Positions 55,568 to 64,000 of a stretch of 64,000 bases of DNA are shown one piece after another. The stretch lies in assembly GCF_001875725.1 (NCBI RefSeq), contig NZ_MLCQ01000017.1, positions 372,001-436,000 on the forward strand, in the 5' to 3' direction. Under the pieces are notes generated by a model that made no database searches, was not told the origin of the DNA, and saw nothing but the letters and a program-made list of their open reading frames with translations. The position numbers and the translations under genes are program-made. This stretch comes from Corynebacterium sp. NML140438. Lineage in GTDB: Bacteria > Actinomycetota > Actinomycetes > Mycobacteriales > Mycobacteriaceae. How positions within the stretch are numbered: the stretch's first letter is position 1; each line of letters opens with the position of its first letter.

Positions 55568-57256
55568 ATGGCGCACTCTGTCGAGATGCCTGAGCTGGGC
55601 GAATCCGTCACGGAAGGCACAATCACCACCTGGCTGAAGGAAGTCGGCGACACGGTAGAGGTCGACGAACCTTTGCTGGAGGTTTCCACCGATAAGGTCG
55701 ACACGGAGATTCCGTCCCCTGTCGCCGGTGTAATCCTCGAGATTAAGGCCGAAGAAGACGACACCGTTGATGTCGGTGACGTCATTGTGATTATCGGCGA
55801 AGAAGGCGAAGCCCCAGCTGCGGACTCGGCAAAGGACGCGGAACCTCAGAAAGAGGAAGAAAAGGAAGCTCCGAAGGAGGAGAAGGCAGAGCAGCCTTCT
55901 TCCGGCGACGCCACCGACGTCTCCATGCCTGAGCTTGGCGAATCCGTGACCGAGGGCACCATCACCACCTGGCTGAAGGAAGTCGGCGACACCGTCGAGG
56001 TCGACGAGCCACTGCTCGAGGTCTCCACAGACAAGGTCGATACCGAGATTCCTTCCCCAGTCGCCGGCACCCTCGTAGAGATCCTCGCTGAGGAAGACGA
56101 CACCGTCGAGGTCGGCGAAGTCATCGCCCGCATCGGCGACGCCAACGCAAAGCCAGCAGAAAAGGAAGCTCCAAAGACCGAGGAGCCAAAGGAAGAAAAG
56201 AAGGAAGCCCCGAAGGAGGAGAAGACTGAGGAGCCTAAGGAGGAGAAGCCGAAGGAGGAGAAGCCAGCGCAGCAGGCTTCCACCAAGGTAAACAAGTCCG
56301 ACGGTTCCGTCCCGTACGTGACCCCGCTGGTGCGCAAGCTGGCAGAAAAGCACGGCGTTGACCTTTCCACAATCGAAGGAACCGGTGTTGGCGGTCGTAT
56401 CCGCAAGCAGGACGTCCTTGCTGCGGCGAAGGGCGGCGCCGAGGACAAGGCCGAGGCGTCGGCTGTGAAGTCCGAGGAGAAGAAGGGCGCTCGCTCCAAC
56501 TGGTCCACCAAGTCCGTGGATCCGGAGAAGCAGCCGCTGATCGGCACGACGCAGAAGGTCAACCGCATCCGTGAGATCACCGCTGCGAAGATGGTCGAGT
56601 CGCTGCAGACTACTGCTCAGCTCACGCACGTCCAGGAGGTCGATGTCACCCGCATCGCGGAGCTGCGCAAGCGTGTGAAGCCGGAGTTCATCAAGAAGCA
56701 CGACGCCAACATCACCTACCTTGCGTTCTTCATCAAGGCGACGGCGGAAGCCCTTGTTTCCCACCCGAACGTCAACGCGTCGTACGATGCGGAGAAGAAG
56801 GAGATCACCTACCACGAGGACGTCAACATCGGCGTCGCAGTGGATACTCCACAGGGCCTGCTCGTACCAGTGATCAAGCGTGCACAGGACCTGAACCTGG
56901 CACAGATCGCCCAGGCAATCAACGACCTGGCCACCCGCGCACGCAACAAGAAGCTGCGCCCGGACGACCTGTCTGGCGCTACGTTCACGGTGACCAACAT
57001 CGGTTCCGAGGGCGCGCTGCTGGATACTCCGGTGCTCACCCCACCGCAGGCCGGCATCCTGGGCACCGCGGCGATTGAGAAGCGCCCGGTCATCGTCACG
57101 GAGGAAGGGAGCGACTCCATCGCAATTCGCCAGATGTGCTACCTGCCGTTCACCTACGATCACCAGCTGATCGACGGCGCAGATGCAGGCCGCTTCATCA
57201 CTACGATCAAGGACCGCATCGAAACCGGTGACTTCGAAAGCGACCTGGACCTCTAA
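55568..57256 (+). CDS. aceF: Dihydrolipoamide acyltransferase (E2) with two lipoyl domains
   Basis: E2 core that supplies both pyruvate and 2-oxoglutarate dehydrogenase activities in corynebacteria, where the ODH E1 protein lacks its own lipoyl domain. The 562-residue protein has lipoyl domains at about residues 5-80 (Lys43) and 118-195 (Lys156). A Lys/Glu/Pro/Ala-rich linker follows, then a peripheral-subunit-binding domain around 250-285 (VPYVTPLVRKLAEKHGVDLS), and the catalytic domain with DHQLIDGADAGRF at the end. C. glutamicum has three lipoyl domains as I recall; this one has two. Confidence 0.93.
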   Translation: MAHSVEMPELGESVTEGTITTWLKEVGDTVEVDEPLLEVSTDKVDTEIPSPVAGVILEIKAEEDDTVDVGDVIVIIGEEGEAPAADSAKDAEPQKEEEKEAPKEEKAEQPSSGDATDVSMPELGESVTEGTITTWLKEVGDTVEVDEPLLEVSTDKVDTEIPSPVAGTLVEILAEEDDTVEVGEVIARIGDANAKPAEKEAPKTEEPKEEKKEAPKEEKTEEPKEEKPKEEKPAQQASTKVNKSDGSVPYVTPLVRKLAEKHGVDLSTIEGTGVGGRIRKQDVLAAAKGGAEDKAEASAVKSEEKKGARSNWSTKSVDPEKQPLIGTTQKVNRIREITAAKMVESLQTTAQLTHVQEVDVTRIAELRKRVKPEFIKKHDANITYLAFFIKATAEALVSHPNVNASYDAEKKEITYHEDVNIGVAVDTPQGLLVPVIKRAQDLNLAQIAQAINDLATRARNKKLRPDDLSGATFTVTNIGSEGALLDTPVLTPPQAGILGTAAIEKRPVIVTEEGSDSIAIRQMCYLPFTYDHQLIDGADAGRFITTIKDRIETGDFESDLDL

Positions 57257-57289
57257 ACCCTTCAAATCCAGGTCAATATGAGGAACCTT

Positions 57290-57335
57290 AGCGGTGGCCC
57301 CGATACCAATACGGTGTTGGGGCCACCGCTGTTTT
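57290..57335 (+). terminator. Terminator after aceF
   Basis: AGCGGTGGCCCC (57290-57301) and GGGGCCACCGCT (57319-57330) form a perfect 12 bp stem with a 17 nt loop, followed by GTTTT on the plus strand. It lies 33 bp past the aceF stop. Confidence 0.88.
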
Positions 57336-57432
57336 CACCCCTGGTTGCTTTCAGCTGACTGGCCGACCTCGTACAGTTTTGCCCCGTAGACTATCCACTA
57401 CATCAAGTTCAGAACTACCAAAGGAGTAGATC

Positions 57433-60282
57433 TTGGATTACATCACACGCCACATTGGTCCGAACATGCAAGAGACGGAGGTGATGCTGCAGAAAGTCGG
57501 CTACGACTCCCTCGACGCACTCACCACCGCCGCCATCCCAGGCGATCTGCTGCTTCAACGGCCACTTGATCTTCCCTCCCCGCTGACGGAGTACGAGGCG
57601 CAGGATCAGTTGCGTGAGCTGGCGTCGAAAAATGAGGTGCTGAAGGCCTTTTACGGGCAGGGCTACTCGTCGACGCTGACCCCACCGGTGATTCGTCGTG
57701 GTGTGGTCGAGGATGCTGGCTGGTACACGGCGTATACCCCCTACCAGCCTGAGATTTCGCAGGGCCGCCTCGAGGCGCTGCTGAACTTCCAGACGATGGT
57801 GCAGGACCTGACTGGTCTGGATATTGCGAACGCTTCGCTGTTGGATGAGGCGTCGGCGGCTGCGGAGGCTGTTGGTCTGATGGCACGCGCGGTGCGGAAG
57901 GGCCGGACTGTGTTGTTGGATGCGCGTCTGCACCCGCAGGTGTTGCGGGTCGCGTCGGAGCGTGCGCGCACGCTTGACCTTGAGGTACAAATTGTTGACC
58001 TGCGCGAGGGCGTCGTGGGCGACGGCATCGTTGGTGCCATCGTGGCGTACCCGGGAACGGAGGGCGACATCGTTGATCCTCGCGCGGTGATCGAAGCGGT
58101 GCACGAGCGTGGTGGCTTGGTAGCGGTGGATGCCGATATCCTCGCACTCACCCTGCTGGAGTCCCCTGGTGAGCTCGGGGCGGATATCGCGATTGGTTCC
58201 ACGCAGCGCTTTGGTGTTCCGCTGTTCTACGGTGGCCCGCACGCCGCGTACATGGCGGTCAAGGAGAAGATGAAGCGCCAGCTGCCGGGCCGTCTGGTGG
58301 GTGTGTCGAAGGACGCTGAGGGAACCCCCGCCTACCGTCTGGCGTTGCAGACTCGTGAGCAGCACATCCGCCGTGAGCGCGCGACGTCCAATATCTGTAC
58401 CGCGCAGGCGCTGCTCGCGGTGACCGCGTCAATGTACGCCGTGTACCACGGACCGCGTGGGCTCGAAGCTATCGCTGCCAAGGTGCACGACTGGGCGGTG
58501 CGTTTCGCCAAGTCCCTGCGTGACGCTGGTGTCGAGGTGAAGCACGACGCGTTCTTCGACACGGTAGCCGTCGTCGTAGACAGCTCCGAGGCAGTGTGCG
58601 AGCGCTTGTCGGATGCGGGGTACTTGGTCCGCCCGATCGATGCGATCACCGTCGGCGTTTCCTTCGGCGAGGACACCGCAGAGGAGGACCTCGCGGCGCT
58701 GCTGGCGGGCTTCGGCGTCGATACCGTGGCCAGCGAAGCGCCGTCCGCGCTGCCCGAAGCACTGCGCCGCACCACGGAGTTCATGACGCACCCGAACTTC
58801 AACTCAGTGCACTCCGAGACGCAGATGATGCGCTATATCCGCAAGCTTGGCGACAAGGACCTCGCGCTGGATCGCACCATGATCCCGCTTGGCTCCTGCA
58901 CGATGAAGCTCAACCCGACCGCGGGTCTGGAGACCATCACGTGGCCAGGATTCGCAAATGTACACCCGTACACGCCGGATCGCTTCACTGCCGGTTGGAG
59001 AGAGCTTATCGACGAGCTCCGCGCCTGGCTGGTCGAAATCACTGGGTACGCCGAGGTATCCATGCAACCAAACTCTGGCGCGACGGGCGAGCTGGCCGGC
59101 CTGCTGGCGATTCGCCGCTACCACGTTTCCCGCGGTGACCATGGGCGTGACATCTGCCTGATTCCTGCTTCGGCGCACGGTACGAATGCGGCGTCGGCGA
59201 CGCTGGCGAACCTTCGGGTGGTCGTCGTGAAGACTGCTGAGGATGGCTCGATCGACCTGGCCGACTTGGATGCGAAGTTGGAGCAGCACGGCGAGCACGT
59301 TGCAGCGATTATGGTCACCTACCCGTCCACGCACGGTGTGTACGAGGACACGGTGCAGGCCGTCGCGGAAAAGGTGCACGCGGTGGGTGGCCAGGTCTAC
59401 ATCGATGGCGCGAACATGAATGCGCTGACTGGGCTTGCGCGCCCGGGTGACTTTGGCGGCGACGTGTCGCACCTGAACCTGCATAAGACGTTTACGATTC
59501 CGCACGGCGGTGGCGGCCCGGGCGTTGGCCCGATTGGTGTGGCGGAGCACCTGATTCCGTTCCTGCCGACGGACCCGAATGTGGATCCAGCGCATGCGGC
59601 CGACCCTGCCCCGGTTGGCGAGGGCGTGCCGGTTGCCGCGGCGAAGTTCGGCTCGGCGGGCGTGCTGCAGATCGCGTGGTCCTACATCGCGATGAGCGGT
59701 GCGGAGGGGTTGGCGTCGGCAACTGCGCATGCGGTGCTGGCGGCGAACTACGTGGCGAACGAGCTGCACGATTCCTTCCCGGTGCTCTATACCGGCGAAC
59801 ATGGCCTGGTGGGCCACGAGTGCATTCTTGACCTGCGCGAACTGACTGACCGCTCCGGTGTGACCGCAGCGGATGTGGCGAAGCGTCTGGTGGACTACGG
59901 CTTCCACGCCCCTACCCTCGCGTTCCCGGTGGCGGGCACGTTGATGGTGGAGCCGACCGAGTCCGAAGATCTGGACGAACTCGACCGCTTCATCGAGGCA
60001 ATGCGTTCGATCCGCGCGGAGATCCAGGAGATTATCGACGGCAAGATTGCCTACGAGGCCTCCGTCCTGCACCACGCACCGTTTACTGCGCACAGCGTCG
60101 CCTCCACCGCGTGGGATTACGAGTTCTCCCGCGAGCAGGCCGCCTACCCGGTCGATCGCTTGGTGCGCGAGAAGTATTTCCCGCCGGTGCGCCGCATTGA
60201 TGAGGCGTACGGCGACCGCAACCTGGTGTGCTCCTGCCCGCCGCCAGAGGCATTTGATATTTCGGAGAGCTCGGAAAAGTAA
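57433..60282 (+). CDS. gcvP: Glycine dehydrogenase (decarboxylating), P-protein
   Basis: PLP enzyme that decarboxylates glycine and transfers the aminomethyl group to lipoyl-GcvH. A TTG start at 57433 with AAGGAG 6 nt upstream fits MDYITRHIGPNMQE. The 949-residue fused alpha-beta form has the conserved PLP lysine at K685 in HKTFTIPHGGGGPGVGPIGV and EAVHERGGLVAVDADIL in the N-terminal half. It starts the gcvP-gcvT-gcvH operon. Presence of the operon here differs from C. glutamicum, which I recall lacks the glycine cleavage genes. No glycine riboswitch was seen in the 176 bp upstream. Confidence 0.95.
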   Translation: MDYITRHIGPNMQETEVMLQKVGYDSLDALTTAAIPGDLLLQRPLDLPSPLTEYEAQDQLRELASKNEVLKAFYGQGYSSTLTPPVIRRGVVEDAGWYTAYTPYQPEISQGRLEALLNFQTMVQDLTGLDIANASLLDEASAAAEAVGLMARAVRKGRTVLLDARLHPQVLRVASERARTLDLEVQIVDLREGVVGDGIVGAIVAYPGTEGDIVDPRAVIEAVHERGGLVAVDADILALTLLESPGELGADIAIGSTQRFGVPLFYGGPHAAYMAVKEKMKRQLPGRLVGVSKDAEGTPAYRLALQTREQHIRRERATSNICTAQALLAVTASMYAVYHGPRGLEAIAAKVHDWAVRFAKSLRDAGVEVKHDAFFDTVAVVVDSSEAVCERLSDAGYLVRPIDAITVGVSFGEDTAEEDLAALLAGFGVDTVASEAPSALPEALRRTTEFMTHPNFNSVHSETQMMRYIRKLGDKDLALDRTMIPLGSCTMKLNPTAGLETITWPGFANVHPYTPDRFTAGWRELIDELRAWLVEITGYAEVSMQPNSGATGELAGLLAIRRYHVSRGDHGRDICLIPASAHGTNAASATLANLRVVVVKTAEDGSIDLADLDAKLEQHGEHVAAIMVTYPSTHGVYEDTVQAVAEKVHAVGGQVYIDGANMNALTGLARPGDFGGDVSHLNLHKTFTIPHGGGGPGVGPIGVAEHLIPFLPTDPNVDPAHAADPAPVGEGVPVAAAKFGSAGVLQIAWSYIAMSGAEGLASATAHAVLAANYVANELHDSFPVLYTGEHGLVGHECILDLRELTDRSGVTAADVAKRLVDYGFHAPTLAFPVAGTLMVEPTESEDLDELDRFIEAMRSIRAEIQEIIDGKIAYEASVLHHAPFTAHSVASTAWDYEFSREQAAYPVDRLVREKYFPPVRRIDEAYGDRNLVCSCPPPEAFDISESSEK

Positions 60283-60294
60283 GGAGTGATTGTG

Positions 60295-61362
60295 ATGTCT
60301 GAAACCCCTTTGTTTGCAGCGCATAAGGCGCTTGGTGCTTCCTTTACGGACTTCGGTGGTTGGAACATGCCACTGAAGTACAACAATGAACTTGCAGAGC
60401 ACCGCGCGGTGCGCGAGCGCGTCGGCATCTTCGACCTCTCGCACATGGGCGAGATCGATGTGCGCGGACCGCAAGCCGCGGAGTTTTTGGACTACGCGTT
60501 GATTTCCACGCTGTCGACCTTGCGCGTCGGCAAGGCGAAGTACTCGATGATCGCGGCCGAAGACGGCGGCATCATCGACGATTTGATCTCCTACCGCCTG
60601 GACGACGAGCACTTCCTGGTCGTGCCGAACGCCGGCAACACGCCTGCGGTGTGGGAGGCATTCCAGGAGCGCGCGGCGAACTTCGACGTGGAGCTGACGA
60701 ACCGCAGCGCGGACGTCGCGCTCGTGGCGGTGCAGGGCCCTGATTCCTTATCGACGATCGCTTCGCACCTCGATGGCGACGCCGGCGCCTTGGCGTACTA
60801 CTCGGCTGCACCGATGCGCTTCGGCGACTGCGGCGTGCTGGTCGCCCGAACCGGCTACACCGGCGAGGACGGCTTCGAGATCTACTGCGATAACGCAGAC
60901 GCCCGCACGATCTGGGACGCGCTCGCGCCGGACGCGACACCATGTGGTCTGGCTGCGCGCGATTCCCTGCGCCTCGAGGCATCGATGCCGCTGTACGGCC
61001 ACGAGTTGTCCCGCGAAATCACCCCGGTTGAGGCCGGGATGGGCCGCGCGTTCGCCAAAAAGGAGGCGGACTTCGTGGGCAAGGACGCGATTGTCGGTCG
61101 TGAGCCGTCGGTGGTCATCGCTGGGCTTTCTTCGGAACAGCGTCGTGCCGCGCGCGAGGGCGCAGAGGTCTTCATCGGCGATACACGCATCGGCGTGGTG
61201 ACCTCTGGTCAGCCGTCGCCGACCTTGCAGCGTCCGGTAGCGCTGGCGCATCTCGACCCAGCGCACGCCGAGGTGGGCACGGCTGTTGAGGTTGATATCC
61301 GTGGACGCCGCTACCCGTTTACTATTGTGGATACACCGTTCTATTCGCGAAAGGACCAGTAA
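60295..61362 (+). CDS. gcvT: Aminomethyltransferase, T-protein
   Basis: Tetrahydrofolate-dependent enzyme that releases ammonia from the aminomethyl-GcvH intermediate. The ATG at 60295 (MSETPLFAAHKALGASFTDFGGWNMP) has AAGGAG 8 nt upstream; an in-frame TTG three codons earlier lies inside that spacer. Landmarks are FDLSHMGEIDVRGPQAAEFL, YTGEDGFEIYCDN, and GLAARDSLRLEASMPLYGHEL. Length is 355 residues. It follows gcvP by 12 bp and is 2 bp before gcvH. Confidence 0.95.
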   Translation: MSETPLFAAHKALGASFTDFGGWNMPLKYNNELAEHRAVRERVGIFDLSHMGEIDVRGPQAAEFLDYALISTLSTLRVGKAKYSMIAAEDGGIIDDLISYRLDDEHFLVVPNAGNTPAVWEAFQERAANFDVELTNRSADVALVAVQGPDSLSTIASHLDGDAGALAYYSAAPMRFGDCGVLVARTGYTGEDGFEIYCDNADARTIWDALAPDATPCGLAARDSLRLEASMPLYGHELSREITPVEAGMGRAFAKKEADFVGKDAIVGREPSVVIAGLSSEQRRAAREGAEVFIGDTRIGVVTSGQPSPTLQRPVALAHLDPAHAEVGTAVEVDIRGRRYPFTIVDTPFYSRKDQ

Positions 61363-61364
61363 TC

Positions 61365-61757
61365 ATGTCTTTGAACCCTGATTTTTACTACTCGGAGGAT
61401 CACGAGTGGATTGATGCTCGCCCTGAGGATGCTGTTGGCACCAAGGTGCGCGTAGGCATCACGAACGTTGCGGCTGATCGCCTCGGCGAGGTCGTGTTCG
61501 CTGAGCTGCCACAGGTTGGCGACCAGGTCACGGCGGGTGAGACCTGCGGCGAGGTCGAGTCGACGAAGTCGGTCTCCGACCTGTACGCACCGGTGACTGG
61601 TACGGTCACCGCGGTCAACGAGGACATCGACGGCGCCTACGAGGCCATCAACGAGGACCCGTTCGGCGCTGGCTGGCTCTTCGAGGTTGAGGTCGAGGAG
61701 GTCGGACCGTTGATGACGGCAGATGAGTACGCTGCCGCTAACGGTGTCGAAGGCTAG
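61365..61757 (+). CDS. gcvH: Glycine cleavage H-protein
   Basis: Lipoyl carrier that shuttles the aminomethyl group between GcvP, GcvT and dihydrolipoamide dehydrogenase. The 130-residue protein has the lipoyl-bearing K68 in GEVESTKSVSDLYAPV and ends EVGPLMTADEYAAANG. It is 2 bp downstream of gcvT and just before lipB, whose product attaches octanoate to it. The adjacency of carrier and lipoyl biosynthesis genes is functionally apt. Confidence 0.96.
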   Translation: MSLNPDFYYSEDHEWIDARPEDAVGTKVRVGITNVAADRLGEVVFAELPQVGDQVTAGETCGEVESTKSVSDLYAPVTGTVTAVNEDIDGAYEAINEDPFGAGWLFEVEVEEVGPLMTADEYAAANGVEG

Positions 61758-61775
61758 CGACTATCGTTGGCAGGC

Positions 61776-62576
61776 ATGACAGCTCCACGCGATCCGTTCT
61801 TTCCTGCCGACAAATCCATTCGAGCCTCAGCCGCGCCGATTGATGTGCGCGAGCTGGGGCTCGTCGATTATGAGGAAGCCTGGCACCTCCAGGCGGAGCT
61901 AGCCAAGCAGCGCGCGGCTGACGAGATCCCGGACACGGTGTTGGTGTTGCAACACCCCTCGGTGTTTACCGCCGGCAAGCGGACCCAGCCGGAAGATCTC
62001 CCGGATGCGTCCTACCCGGTGCCAGTCGTCGACGTTGACCGCGGGGGCCGTATCACGTGGCACGGCGAGGGTCAGCTCGTCCTCTACCCGATCATCAAGC
62101 TTGCCCAACCGGTGGACGTCGTGGACTATGTTCGCCGCCTTGAGGAAGCCATCATCGAGACGGTGCGCAAGGCTGGTGTACATGCCGCCGGGCGTATCGA
62201 TGGCCGCTCCGGCGTCTGGGTCCCGAAAACTGTCGAGGCGGCCGATCGCGCGGCGTCCCACCGCGATCGGAAGATTGCGGCCCTGGGCATCCGCATTACC
62301 CGCGGGGTGACCATGCACGGGCTCGCGCTGAATTGCGACAACACGTTGGAACACTACGGCCACATTGTCGCGTGCGGCATCGACGACGCTGACGTGACCA
62401 CAATGAGCCTGGAGCTCGGCCGCGACGTCACGCCTGAGGAGATGACCGCGCCGCTACTCGACGCCCTCAAGCGCGCGCTTGCCGGGGAGCTTGTGGTGGC
62501 TGACCACAGCTTTGGTTCGGCGCCGGATCCGACGAAGGGGCTTAAACGTCGAGACGTAAGGCGAGCCTCCCATTAA
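61776..62576 (+). CDS. lipB: Octanoyl-ACP:protein octanoyltransferase
   Basis: Transfers octanoate from acyl carrier protein to the target lysines of GcvH and the E2 protein. The ATG at 61776 ([19 protein letters not shown]) is chosen over a TTG three codons earlier. TATCGT lies 8 nt before it and no Shine-Dalgarno is seen, so the transcript may be leaderless. The conserved [18 protein letters not shown], the catalytic Lys in [21 protein letters not shown], and the active-site Cys in HIVACGIDD are present. Length is 266 residues. Confidence 0.94.
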   Translation: MTAPRDPFFPADKSIRASAAPIDVRELGLVDYEEAWHLQAELAKQRAADEIPDTVLVLQHPSVFTAGKRTQPEDLPDASYPVPVVDVDRGGRITWHGEGQLVLYPIIKLAQPVDVVDYVRRLEEAIIETVRKAGVHAAGRIDGRSGVWVPKTVEAADRAASHRDRKIAALGIRITRGVTMHGLALNCDNTLEHYGHIVACGIDDADVTTMSLELGRDVTPEEMTAPLLDALKRALAGELVVADHSFGSAPDPTKGLKRRDVRRASH

Positions 62577-62615
62577 TCCTCGACTTTGCGGGAAGTGTTG
62601 GTTACGGTGGACGGC

Positions 62616-63662
62616 GTGACTATTGCACCAGAAGGACGCAGGCTACTTCGCGTAGAAAAGCGCAACGCGCAAACCCCTATTGAGACGAAACCGCGCTGGA
62701 TCCGCAATGCGGTGAAAACTGGTCCTGAGTACGAGGACATGAAAAAGAAGGTGAAGGGCGCGTCCCTTCACACAGTGTGCCAAGAGGCTGGCTGCCCGAA
62801 CATCCACGAGTGCTGGGAGTCGCGAGAGGCAACCTTCCTGATCGGCGGAGCGAACTGCTCGCGCCGCTGCGACTTCTGCCAGATCAACTCCGCAAAGCCC
62901 GAGCCGCTCGACGTCAACGAACCGCAGCGCGTCGCGGAGTCCGTACGCGAGATGAACCTCAACTATTCCACCATCACGGGCGTGACCCGCGACGACCTCG
63001 AGGACGAGGGCGCGTGGCTGTACGCAGAGGTTGTGCGAAAGATTCACGAGTTGAACCCGCATACTGGCGTCGAAAATCTCACCCCGGACTTTTCCGGCAA
63101 GCCGGATTTGCTCCAGGAGGTCTTTGAGGCCCGGCCGGAGGTTTTCGCGCACAACGTGGAGACTGTGCCACGCATCTTTAAGCGCATTCGTCCGGCGTTC
63201 CGCTACGACCGTTCCCTGGACGTGATTCGTCAGGCGCGTGACTTCGGGCTGATCACTAAGTCGAACCTGATCCTCGGTATGGGTGAGACCCAGGAAGAGG
63301 TCATGCAGGCGCTTCAAGACCTGGTGGATGCTGGCACGGACATCATCACGATTACGCAGTACCTGCGCCCCGGTCCGATGTACCACCCGATTGACCGTTG
63401 GGTAAAGCCTGAGGAGTTCATTGAGTACCGCGACGCGGCCTACGAGATGGGCTTCGGCGCCGTCATGTCCGGCCCCCTCGTGCGCTCCTCCTACCGCGCG
63501 GGCAAGCTCTACGTGGAGGCGATGGAGCACCGCGGTTTGGAACTGCCGGAGAACCTGCGCCACCTGGCGCAAACATCGAAGGGCGACACCGCCCAGGAGG
63601 CATCGACCCTCCTGGAGAAATACGGCGCGTCGAAGGATCACCCGGTAGCGACGCGCTCCTAG
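62616..63662 (+). CDS. lipA: Lipoyl synthase
   Basis: Radical SAM enzyme that inserts two sulfur atoms into octanoyl chains. The GTG at 62616 ([21 protein letters not shown]) is chosen because it matches the corynebacterial N-terminus; 10 upstream in-frame codons have no ribosome site. Two cluster-binding motifs are intact: [13 protein letters not shown] (auxiliary cluster) and [10 protein letters not shown] (radical SAM cluster). Length is 348 residues. It follows lipB by 39 bp. The ErpA carrier encoded in the same window could supply its clusters. Confidence 0.95.
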   Translation: MTIAPEGRRLLRVEKRNAQTPIETKPRWIRNAVKTGPEYEDMKKKVKGASLHTVCQEAGCPNIHECWESREATFLIGGANCSRRCDFCQINSAKPEPLDVNEPQRVAESVREMNLNYSTITGVTRDDLEDEGAWLYAEVVRKIHELNPHTGVENLTPDFSGKPDLLQEVFEARPEVFAHNVETVPRIFKRIRPAFRYDRSLDVIRQARDFGLITKSNLILGMGETQEEVMQALQDLVDAGTDIITITQYLRPGPMYHPIDRWVKPEEFIEYRDAAYEMGFGAVMSGPLVRSSYRAGKLYVEAMEHRGLELPENLRHLAQTSKGDTAQEASTLLEKYGASKDHPVATRS

Positions 63663-63713
63663 CTCACTTTGTCCACTTTGGCCTGGCCATGTTCGTGACA
63701 TAGAGTTGACGAC

Positions 63714-64000
63714 ATGGCTCAGTCGAAGGATAAGGCAGCCCTGAAGGCTGCGAAGAAGCAAGAGCGCGCAGCGAAGCGCGCAAAGGGAAAGCAGACACGT
63801 AGCCAGATCTGGCAGGCGTTTCAGATTCAGCGTAAGCGGGATAAGAAACTCATCCCGATTATGCTGGCCTGCCTGCTGGGCGTGGGTCTGCTGTTCTTCT
63901 TGATCGGCCTCATTTGGGGCGGCCAGTGGTACATGCTGGCGCTCGGCCTGGCGTTCGGCACCGTGCTGGCGATGTGGATGTTCACCCGCCGCTTGGAGCG
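63714..64000 (+). CDS. DUF4191 membrane protein (partial)
   Basis: The gene continues past the right edge. The visible part starts at ATG 63714 (MAQSKDKAALKAAKKQERAAKRAKG) with a Lys/Ala-rich N-terminus. QIWQAFQIQRKRDKKLIPIM comes next, then two membrane helices (about residues 43-62 and 67-88). It matches the DUF4191 family at the Rv2219 position. TAGAGT lies 8 nt before the ATG with no Shine-Dalgarno, so a leaderless transcript is likely. Function unknown. Confidence 0.83.
   Translation, partial: MAQSKDKAALKAAKKQERAAKRAKGKQTRSQIWQAFQIQRKRDKKLIPIMLACLLGVGLLFFLIGLIWGGQWYMLALGLAFGTVLAMWMFTRRLE

Noticed and set aside
55517-57265. A 582-codon minus-strand frame opposite aceF
   Set aside because: Product is low-complexity Leu/Phe/Arg derived from the antisense of the Lys/Glu/Pro linker; no start signals and no homology recognised.
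57257-57432. Possible glycine riboswitch before gcvP
   Set aside because: The conserved glycine aptamer segments are not visible; the interval holds the aceF terminator and an ordinary ribosome site.
58804-60612. A 602-codon minus-strand frame opposite gcvP and gcvT
   Set aside because: Antisense to genes with intact catalytic motifs; Arg/His-rich composition typical of shadow frames.

Overview
The window is a stretch of core chromosome from a high-GC actinobacterium of the Corynebacterium type. The markers are an actinobacterial division and cell-wall (dcw) cluster with wag31, sepF and a T-box-controlled ileS; mycolata-type envelope genes (mptA, pimB', ltsA, two NlpC/P60 hydrolases, the PknL kinase with its Rv2175c-type partner); and the actinobacterial bcc:aa3 respiratory genes (qcrCAB, ctaE, ctaF, ctaC). 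As I recall it, gene order from mraZ through idsA, mptA, pknL, aroG, pimB', qcr, ltsA, cobT, ilvE, pepB, aceF to lipBA follows the Rv2165c-Rv2219 region of Mycobacterium tuberculosis and its Corynebacterium glutamicum counterpart. The species cannot be fixed from the sequence alone.

Layout. 1-2800: a partial lipoprotein gene, L-asparaginase, and a DinB polymerase convergent with it. 2800-26400, all on the minus strand: mraZ-rsmH-ftsL-ftsI-murE-murF-mraY-murD-ftsW-murG-murC-ftsQ-ftsZ-pgeF-yggS-sepF-yggT-wag31, then ileS and dinB. 26600-28300: DUF3040 and HEPN-domain proteins and an acetyltransferase. 28300-38650: prenyl synthase idsA, mannosyltransferase mptA, the Rv2175c-type regulator, pknL, aroG, RNase AS, a 58-residue membrane protein, an acyltransferase, glucokinase, pimB', and a RipC-like hydrolase. 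38700-39700: a second NlpC/P60 hydrolase behind a c-di-AMP riboswitch. 40200-46600: cytochrome bc complex and oxidase subunits. 47000-55500: ltsA plus an S41 peptidase, erpA, DUF3043, cobT, ilvE, pepB, and a small conserved unknown. 55500-63700: a lipoate-centred block (two-lipoyl-domain E2 subunit, gcvP, gcvT, gcvH, lipB, lipA), then a DUF4191 gene cut by the right edge.

How it works together. The first half makes lipid II (MurC/D/E/F, MraY, MurG) and builds the septum (FtsZ, SepF, FtsQ/L/W/I), with MraZ at the head and Wag31 organising polar growth. The middle adds lipomannan and PIM synthesis, peptidoglycan amidation (LtsA) and hydrolysis (two NlpC/P60 enzymes), and a Ser/Thr kinase. The cytochrome genes supply the bc1-aa3 supercomplex except CtaD. 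The last block makes lipoyl groups and the proteins that carry them.

No phage, insertion sequence, CRISPR array, rRNA or tRNA gene was found. I saw no wholly new system. The most interesting signals are regulatory or architectural: two opposed arrays of GTGGG boxes near mraZ, a long hairpin between mraZ and rsmH, a translational T-box, a ydaO riboswitch, CRP/GlxR-like palindromes, a pknL that stops just after its membrane helix, and an unannotated-size membrane gene coupled to RNase AS.
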